Origin: JACKIC01 sp964543795
Lineage (GTDB): Bacteria; Planctomycetota; UBA1135; UBA2386
Assembly (NCBI GenBank): GCA_964543795.1
Contig: CAZIZN010000024.1
Span: forward strand, 1 to 64,000
Direction of reading: 5' to 3'
Length of the DNA: 64,000 bases
Part shown: one piece after another, positions 58,209 through 64,000 of the stretch
Position numbering within the stretch: position 1 is the stretch's first letter
How the letters are laid out: each line of letters opens with the position of its first letter
Notes under the pieces: model-generated
The model's input: only the letters and a program-made list of their open reading frames with translations
Database searches by the model: none
Told to the model about the DNA's origin: nothing
Made by a program: the position numbers and the translations under genes

Positions 58209-60746
58209 ATGGCTGCCCCCGACGAGCCGACGCGGCTGCCCGACGAACTCGAGGACCGCGTGCTGGCGATCCTCGACGGGGACGACGCGGAGCGCGACGA
58301 CGCGTTGCGGGCGCTGCTCGCGGCCGAACCGCACCACGCCGCGACGATCCGCGCCTGGCTCGAGGGCGCCGGCGTGCCGGTGCCGCGGACGGACGGCGGC
58401 GAAGCGGCGACGGGCGACGGACTGCCCGGCACGATCGGCGGCTACCGGCTGCTCGAACTGCTGGGCCGCGGCGGCTTCGGCTCCGTGCACAAGGCGCAGC
58501 AGGAGACGCCGATCCGGCGCACCGTGGCGCTCAAGCTGCTCAACCCCGGCATGGGCTCGCGCGAGATCCTGGCGCGGTTCGCCGGCGAACGCGAGGCGCT
58601 CAACCGCATGGACCACCCCGGCATCGCGCGCCTGCTCGACGCCGGCATCGCGCCCGACGGCCGCCCGTTCTTCGTGATGGAGCTCGTCGAGGGGCCGACG
58701 CTGGCGCACTACTGCCGCCGGCACGGACTGCCGCTGCGCGCGCGCATCGAGCTGTTCCTGCTGGTGCTCGACGCCGTCCAGCACGCGCACCAGAAGGCGG
58801 TGGTGCACCGCGACCTCAGCGCCAACAACGTGCTCGTCGCCGACCGCGGCGGGGCGCCGCAGCCGAAGATCATCGACTTCGGCATCGCCAAGTCGCTGCG
58901 CGACCCGTTCCTGCTCGGCGGTGCGCTGACGATGCACGGCACGCTGCTCGGCACGCCGGAGTACATGAGCCCCGAACAGGCGGCCGGCCGCGCCGACGCG
59001 ATCGACATCCGCGCCGACGTCTACTCGCTCGGCGTGCAGCTCTACGAACTGCTCACCGAGCAGCTGCCGATCCCGAGCGTCGTGCTGCGCGCCCAGGGGG
59101 TCGCGGGCATGGCGCGGATCGTGGCCGAACACGTGCCGCCGCGCGCGAGCGAGGCAGCACCGGCCGAGCGCCGGCGGGCGCTGCGCGGCGACCTCGACGC
59201 CATCCTCCGGAAGGCGCTCGCGAAGGAGCGCGACGAACGCTACGCGACGGTCGCCGAGTTCGCCGCCGACCTGCGGGCGCATCTCGCCGACCGGCCGGTG
59301 CAGGTGGCGACCCCGACCCGCATGCACCGGCTGCGCAAGTTCGTGCGACGCAACAAGGCCGCGTCGGCCGCCGCGGCGATCGCCACGGCCGCGCTGGTCG
59401 CCGCCACGATCGTGCTCGCCGTCTCGCTGCAGGTGGCGCGCGACGCGCTCGATCAGGTCGCCGACCAGCAGCGGCAGCTCGCCGGCAAGGCCGACGCCGG
59501 CTTCCGCCTGCTCGCCAACGACGAACGACTGCGCCTCGCGATCGCGGCGGCCGAGGCGCTGCCGCCGCCGTGGCCGGAGAACGCCGCCGCCTACGCGGCG
59601 TGGGAACGCGAGCACGCGTGGCCGCTCGCCCTCGAACTCGACAAGACACGCGAATCGCTGCGGTCGGTCGAAGCGCGCCGTCGCACCGTCGAACCGGCGT
59701 TCGCCGATCCGGCCGACCAGCACCTGTTCACGGCGCTCCTGCGCCTGCGCGACGGCCTCGAGGCGTTCTTCACCGACGGCGCGGCGAGCCGCGTCGCCGT
59801 GCAGCGCCGGCGCCAGACCGCCCTGGCCGGACAGGCCCTCGCCCACGCCGAGGCGTGGCGCACCACGATCGCGGCGGTCAAGGTCAGCGACGGCCGCAGC
59901 GCGAGCCGCGCCTACGGCGGCATCCGGCTGGAGGTCCAGCCGGGGTTGGCGCCGCTCGGCGTCGACCCGGCGACGGGCCTCGCGGAGTTCCTCGACCTGC
60001 TGAGCCACCCCGAGGGCGCGCCGCTGCCCGCGCGCGGCCCGGACGGCAGGCTCGCCGCGGCCGGCGACGGCGGCATCGTGTTCGTGTTGTTGCCCCCGGG
60101 TTCGCTGCGCCTGGGTGCCACGCGCGGCGAGCCGGGCCTCGTGCAGAACGACCCGCTCGCCGCCGCCGACGAACTCGGCGGCGAGTCGGTGCGGCTCGAT
60201 CCCTTCTTCGTCGCCCGCACCGAACTGACCGTCGGCCAATGGGCGCGGCTGCAGGGCAGGAACGCCGGGGGACCCGACCTGCAGCTGCCGCTCGCCGGCG
60301 TCGCCTGGTCGCAGGCGCGCGCGGCCCTGCTGCGCGTCGGGTTGGACCTGCCGACCGAAGCGCAGTGGGAATACGCCTGCCGCGCCGGCACGACGACCCC
60401 CTGGTCGTGGGGCACGGATCCCGGCGAAGTGCTGGCGCACGCCAACGGCGGCACGACGCCGCTGCCGGCCGGCAGCCTGCGTGCGAATGCGTTCGGACTC
60501 TTCGATCTGCACGGCAACGTCGCCGAGTGGTGCCGCGATGCGATGCTGCCCTACGGGGCGGCGACCCTGCGCACCGGCGACGGACTGCGCAGCTCGCCGG
60601 ACGAGGCCGACGACGCGCCGCGGATCACGCGCGGCGGCTCGTTCGGCCAGCCGCCGGCGGCGATGCGCAGCTCCGCGCGCGCGGCGCGCCCGCCCGACAC
60701 CCGTGGCCCCGACCTCGGGGTGCGGCCGGTGCGAGCCGTGCGCTGA
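58209..60746 (+). CDS. Ser/Thr protein kinase fused to FGE/SUMF1-like domain
   Basis: This 845-residue protein has a kinase domain (about 75-370: GRGGFGSVHK P-loop, VALKLL Lys, HRDLSANN loop, IIDFGIAK and GTPEYMSPEQA). A transmembrane segment follows (about 390-410, AIATAALVAATIVLAVSL). A helical stretch leads to a formylglycine-generating-enzyme-like domain (about 650-845) with PTEAQWEYACRAG, GLFDLHGNVAEW and RGGSF. I see no clear catalytic Cys pair, so the FGE part is probably a sensor or binding domain. Confidence 0.9.
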   Translation: MAAPDEPTRLPDELEDRVLAILDGDDAERDDALRALLAAEPHHAATIRAWLEGAGVPVPRTDGGEAATGDGLPGTIGGYRLLELLGRGGFGSVHKAQQETPIRRTVALKLLNPGMGSREILARFAGEREALNRMDHPGIARLLDAGIAPDGRPFFVMELVEGPTLAHYCRRHGLPLRARIELFLLVLDAVQHAHQKAVVHRDLSANNVLVADRGGAPQPKIIDFGIAKSLRDPFLLGGALTMHGTLLGTPEYMSPEQAAGRADAIDIRADVYSLGVQLYELLTEQLPIPSVVLRAQGVAGMARIVAEHVPPRASEAAPAERRRALRGDLDAILRKALAKERDERYATVAEFAADLRAHLADRPVQVATPTRMHRLRKFVRRNKAASAAAAIATAALVAATIVLAVSLQVARDALDQVADQQRQLAGKADAGFRLLANDERLRLAIAAAEALPPPWPENAAAYAAWEREHAWPLALELDKTRESLRSVEARRRTVEPAFADPADQHLFTALLRLRDGLEAFFTDGAASRVAVQRRRQTALAGQALAHAEAWRTTIAAVKVSDGRSASRAYGGIRLEVQPGLAPLGVDPATGLAEFLDLLSHPEGAPLPARGPDGRLAAAGDGGIVFVLLPPGSLRLGATRGEPGLVQNDPLAAADELGGESVRLDPFFVARTELTVGQWARLQGRNAGGPDLQLPLAGVAWSQARAALLRVGLDLPTEAQWEYACRAGTTTPWSWGTDPGEVLAHANGGTTPLPAGSLRANAFGLFDLHGNVAEWCRDAMLPYGAATLRTGDGLRSSPDEADDAPRITRGGSFGQPPAAMRSSARAARPPDTRGPDLGVRPVRAVR

Positions 60747-60749
60747 CGG

Positions 60750-61796
60750 TCATTCGAGCCCGAGCGCGCGGCGGATGGCGGTCTTGTCGACCTTGCCTCC
60801 CGCGAAGTCGTCGAACGCGCGCTGCGGCGGCTGGATCATGTGCCCGGCGATGAACGGGGCGCCCTCGACCGCGCCCTGCTCGCTGTCCTTGAAGCAGCAC
60901 TCCCACTCGAGCGTCGCCCAGCCGCGGTAGCCGTGCTTGGTCAGCAGCGTGAACACGCCGGTGAAGTCCACTTCGCCGTCGCCGAGCGAACGGAACCGGC
61001 CGGCGCGGTTCTGCCAGTTCTGGTAGCCGCCGTAGACGCCGACGCGGCCGTTCGGGCGGAACTCGGCGTCCTTGACGTGGAAGCACTTGATGCGCTCGTG
61101 GTAGAGCTCGATGTACTCGAGGTAGTCGAGCTGCTGCAGCACGAAGTGCGACGGGTCGTAGAGCAGGCAGGCGCGCGAATGCTGGTCGACGTGGTCGAGG
61201 AACGCCTCGTAGCTGGCGCCGTCGTGCAGATCCTCGCCGGGATGCACCTCGAACGCGCAGTCGACGCCGCACTCCTCGGCGAAGTCGAGGATCGGACGCC
61301 AGCGGCGGGCGAGCTCCTTGAATCCCTCCTCCACGAGCCCCGTCGGCCGCTGCGGCCACGGATACATCGTGTGCCACATCAGGGCACCGCTGAACGTCGG
61401 CATCGCCTCGAGGCCCAGGTTCGCGCTGGCTCGCAGGCACAGTTCGACCTGCTCGGTCCCCCACCGGTTCATCGCCTCGGGCGTGTTCACGTCGGGCGGC
61501 GCGAAGGCCTGGAACATCGACGTGTAGGCCGGGTGCACCGCCACGAGCTGGCCCTGCAGGTGCGTGCTCAATTCGCTGATCTCGACGCCGGCGGAGTCGG
61601 CCGTGCCGCGCAGGTCGTCGCAGTACGCCTTGCTCTCGGCGGCCTTGCGCAGATCGATGCAGCGCGCGTCCCACGACGGCACCTGCACGCCGACGTAGTC
61701 GAGTTCGGCGGCCCAGCGACACGCCGTGTCGAAGCGATTCAGGGGCGCGCGGTCCGCCATGAACTGCGCGAGGAAGATGCCGGGACCTTTCATCAT
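60750..61796 (-). CDS. Sugar phosphate isomerase/epimerase-like TIM-barrel protein
   Basis: This 348-residue protein is of the xylose-isomerase-like superfamily, with HPGEDLHDG, LYDPSHFVLQ and CFHVKDAEFRPNG as barrel strands contributing metal ligands. The start at 61796 follows CAGGAG. It is downstream of a Gfo/Idh/MocA oxidoreductase on the same strand, a common pair in sugar or inositol catabolism, so they may act in the same pathway. Confidence 0.88.
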   Translation of the reverse strand: MMKGPGIFLAQFMADRAPLNRFDTACRWAAELDYVGVQVPSWDARCIDLRKAAESKAYCDDLRGTADSAGVEISELSTHLQGQLVAVHPAYTSMFQAFAPPDVNTPEAMNRWGTEQVELCLRASANLGLEAMPTFSGALMWHTMYPWPQRPTGLVEEGFKELARRWRPILDFAEECGVDCAFEVHPGEDLHDGASYEAFLDHVDQHSRACLLYDPSHFVLQQLDYLEYIELYHERIKCFHVKDAEFRPNGRVGVYGGYQNWQNRAGRFRSLGDGEVDFTGVFTLLTKHGYRGWATLEWECCFKDSEQGAVEGAPFIAGHMIQPPQRAFDDFAGGKVDKTAIRRALGLE

Positions 61797-61830
61797 GGGA
61801 GGAGCTCCTGCGAGGGACCTGGGTGACGGA

Positions 61831-63003
61831 TCAGGAACGGGGCACGGCGACCCAGCCGCCGCGCGCCACCGACTCGAGCGCGGCCTCGAGCACGGCCTGC
61901 ACGGCCACGCCATCGGCGAAGTCGGGGGCGAACGGCCGGCGGGTCGCCAGCGCGGTCACGAAGTCGGCGACGTGGTGCACGAACGTGTGTTCGTAGCCGA
62001 CGATGTGGCCGTCGGGCCACCAGTTCGCCGCGTACGGGTGCACGCCGTCCATGCACATCACGGTGCGGAAACCCTGGCCATCGGCGGGGTCCGCGAACGA
62101 GAACACCTCGAGTTCGTTCATGCGTTCGAGGTTCCAGCGCAGGGCCCCCTTCTCGCCCGAGACCTCGATGCAGTTGTGGTTCTTGCGACCCGGGGCGACG
62201 CGCGTCGCCTCGTAGGTGCCGATGGCGCCGCCCTGGAACTTCGCGAGGAAGCAGAACGCGTCGTCGACGTCGACCTTCGCCGTGCCCTTGCCGCCAGCGC
62301 GCGGCCGACGCTTCGTGAACGTCTGCTGCACGCCGCAGACCGCCTCGAACTCGAGCCCGGTGAGCGCGCGCGTCAGATCGATCAGGTGCGCGTTGAGGTC
62401 GCCGTGGGCGCCGCTGCCGCACTGCTTACGGTCGGTGCGCCAGCTCGCCGGCACCTCGGCCGAAGCGAGCCAGTCCTGCAGGTAGACCGCACGCACCTGC
62501 CGGATCGCGCCGAGATCGCCGCGCGCGATCATCTTCGCCGCGAGCGCCGTCGCCGGCGCGCGCCGGTAGTTGTGCCAGAGGCCGACGCGCACCTTCTGTC
62601 GCTTCGCCAACGCAGCCATCTCCTGCGCCTCGGCGAGCGTCATCGCCAGCGGCTTCTCGCAGAGCACGTGCTTGCCGGCCCGCAGCGCCGCCGTCGCCAG
62701 CGCGCAGTGGCTGTCGTTCGGCGTCGCGACGTCGACGAGGTGGATCTCCGGGTCGGCGAGCACCGCGGCGAGATCCGTCGTCGCGCGCTGGAAGCCGAGC
62801 TTCTGCGCCGCCGCGGCGGCCCGCGCGAGGTCGCGCCCGACCACGACCGCCGGCACGACCTGGAGCGGCAGGTCGAAGAAGTGGTTGACCTGTCGGTAGG
62901 CGTTGCCGTGCGCGCGCCCCATGAAGGCGTGGCCGATCATCGCGACGTTGAGGACCCTGGGGCTGCCGGCGGCGCCGGCCCGCGTGCGGGACGATGGCTT
63001 CAT
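61831..63003 (-). CDS. Gfo/Idh/MocA-family oxidoreductase
   Basis: This 390-residue protein has an N-terminal Rossmann fold (NVAMIGHAFMGRAHGNAY), then DVATPNDSHCALATAAL and the signature GKHVLCEKPLAMT. The C-terminal domain contains GDLNAHLIDLTRAL. These enzymes oxidise sugars or inositols with NAD(P). It is first in a leftward operon with the isomerase, 34 bp apart. Confidence 0.92.
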   Translation of the reverse strand: MKPSSRTRAGAAGSPRVLNVAMIGHAFMGRAHGNAYRQVNHFFDLPLQVVPAVVVGRDLARAAAAAQKLGFQRATTDLAAVLADPEIHLVDVATPNDSHCALATAALRAGKHVLCEKPLAMTLAEAQEMAALAKRQKVRVGLWHNYRRAPATALAAKMIARGDLGAIRQVRAVYLQDWLASAEVPASWRTDRKQCGSGAHGDLNAHLIDLTRALTGLEFEAVCGVQQTFTKRRPRAGGKGTAKVDVDDAFCFLAKFQGGAIGTYEATRVAPGRKNHNCIEVSGEKGALRWNLERMNELEVFSFADPADGQGFRTVMCMDGVHPYAANWWPDGHIVGYEHTFVHHVADFVTALATRRPFAPDFADGVAVQAVLEAALESVARGGWVAVPRS

Positions 63004-63060
63004 CGCCGCAGACTGGACCCAGCCGCGCCGCCGAGAGCAAGGGCGCGGCGCCGGCGGTGA

Positions 63061-64000
63061 TCAGGGCGTGTAGGTCAAGGAGCCGGTCGCCGTGCAGGCG
63101 AACGGCGTCGTGACGACGATGCTCGCCGGTCCGACGACCCCCGGCGGCAGGGTGCCGCTGATCGCCGTGGCGCTGATCGAGCCGATCGTCAGCGGGTTGC
63201 CGCCGATCGTCACGGTCGAGCCGGCGACGAAGTTCTGGCCGACCAGCAGGAGCAGCGTGCCGCCCGCCGCCGGCGTGCCGTTCGGAGCGAACACCGTCGT
63301 CAGCACCGGCGAGACGTTGAACGGCGAACTGGCCGACTGCTGATCCGGGTTGGTGATGCCGACATTGGTGTCGCACGGCATGCCGGCGGGTGCCGCGAAC
63401 GTCACGCTGGTCGGGGCGACGGACAGCGGCGGCACGGCGACGCCGTTCACCCGCAGCACGAGGCCCGGCAGGAAGCCGCTGCCCGATACCGTCACGGTGC
63501 TGCCGACGGCCGCCGCGCGCGGCGTCACGCCGAGGATCACCGGCGGCGGCACGTTCTCCACGGAGAAGCGCACGAGGTTGGTGATCGCGATGTGACCCAG
63601 CGGTGTGTCGAAGATGGCGCCCTGGATGCCGACGACGAGCGGCGCGGCGAGGGCCGGCACGGTCGTGCTCCACGGTGCCGTGGCCCCGAGCGACACGAAC
63701 GTGTTCGCCCCGTGCGGGTCGAAGCACAAGGAGCCGATGCCGAGCGGCAGCGGCGTCGCCGGGCCGGCGGCCGGCGCGGCGTTCGCCCAGAGCACGAAGA
63801 ACGGCGGCACCGAAGACGGCTGCGGATTGCTCGGCGGCACGTCGACCTGCAGCGCGAACGGCGCGTTCGACGGCACGACGACGGTCCGCTCGGAACCCGT
63901 CGACGACGCCCCGTTGATGCGCACCACGTCGAACGGGCCGCCGAGGCCCATGCCGACGCCACCGTGCTGGCACAACAGCCCCGGGATCGCCTGCAGCGAC
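63061..64000 (-). CDS. Secreted IPT/TIG-domain protein, 5' end outside window
   Basis: The frame is open to the right edge, so the start lies beyond 64000; at least 313 residues are visible. A beta-rich N-terminal part (QHGGVGMGLGGPFDVVR) precedes two IPT/TIG immunoglobulin-like domains beginning PPPVILGVTPRAAAVGSTVTV and VLTTVFAPNGTPAAGGTLLL. The style is that of the other secreted proteins here. It is probably an extracellular or surface protein. Confidence 0.8.
   Translation of the reverse strand, partial: SLQAIPGLLCQHGGVGMGLGGPFDVVRINGASSTGSERTVVVPSNAPFALQVDVPPSNPQPSSVPPFFVLWANAAPAAGPATPLPLGIGSLCFDPHGANTFVSLGATAPWSTTVPALAAPLVVGIQGAIFDTPLGHIAITNLVRFSVENVPPPVILGVTPRAAAVGSTVTVSGSGFLPGLVLRVNGVAVPPLSVAPTSVTFAAPAGMPCDTNVGITNPDQQSASSPFNVSPVLTTVFAPNGTPAAGGTLLLLVGQNFVAGSTVTIGGNPLTIGSISATAISGTLPPGVVGPASIVVTTPFACTATGSLTYTP

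Noticed and set aside
1..64000. CRISPR arrays and insertion sequences
   Set aside because: No spaced direct repeats of CRISPR length and no DDE-type transposase were seen in any part of the window.

Overview
The window is high-GC chromosomal DNA, most likely from a member of the Planctomycetota (class not resolvable). The evidence is the flanking gene content: Ser/Thr kinases beside an ECF sigma factor, a kinase fused to a formylglycine-generating-enzyme-like domain, a SWIB-domain protein, a Gfo/Idh/MocA plus sugar-isomerase pair, and many large secreted beta-propeller proteins sharing a C-terminal domain around a Gly-Cys-Gly-Gly-Ser-like motif. A run of exactly 100 N (21847-21946) shows this is a scaffold rather than a finished sequence.

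Left flank (1-1295): the C-terminus of an aldehyde dehydrogenase, a homoserine-kinase-like GHMP kinase and a tRNA-Val(CAC) gene.

Mobile element (1251-35150): a 33.9 kb integrated element lies in the 3' half of tRNA-Val. It is bounded by a 46-bp near-identical repeat, with a tyrosine integrase at the left end. It reads as an integrated mobilizable plasmid. It carries five 21-23 bp iterons beside an AT-rich tract and a Rep-like gene, a ParA/ribbon-helix-helix pair with a repeat-rich upstream region, a MobF (TrwC/TraI) relaxase with a candidate oriT, a ParB-like gene coupled to a VirD4/TraD-type coupling protein, small membrane proteins, an excisionase-like gene, a serine resolvase with a candidate res site, and a ParD/ParE module. 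No mating-pair-formation (VirB4-type) gene is visible, so it would need a helper transfer apparatus. Cargo is an RND efflux system with two TetR regulators, a frameshifted DNA methyltransferase, a secreted protein opposite an XRE regulator with a perfect operator palindrome, and two low-GC repeat proteins.

At its right end is a tight three-gene operon, read leftwards: a metallo-beta-lactamase-fold protein, a 743-residue E2-like/E1/JAB fusion, and a patatin-like phospholipase. Its parts resemble a type II CBASS operon (Cap2/Cap3 plus CapV), but no CD-NTase is present. This is the best candidate in the window for a poorly described, probably anti-phage, system.

Right flank (35151-64000): ordinary host chromosome. 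It holds secreted and membrane proteins of unknown role, a kinase/ECF sigma pair, beta-propeller proteins (RCC1-like, Kelch-like and a third type), a DUF6694-like lipoprotein, SWIB, a PAS histidine kinase, two overlapping HEAT-like membrane-anchored proteins, a nitroreductase, a kinase-FGE fusion, a sugar phosphate isomerase/oxidoreductase pair and a truncated IPT/TIG-domain protein at the edge.
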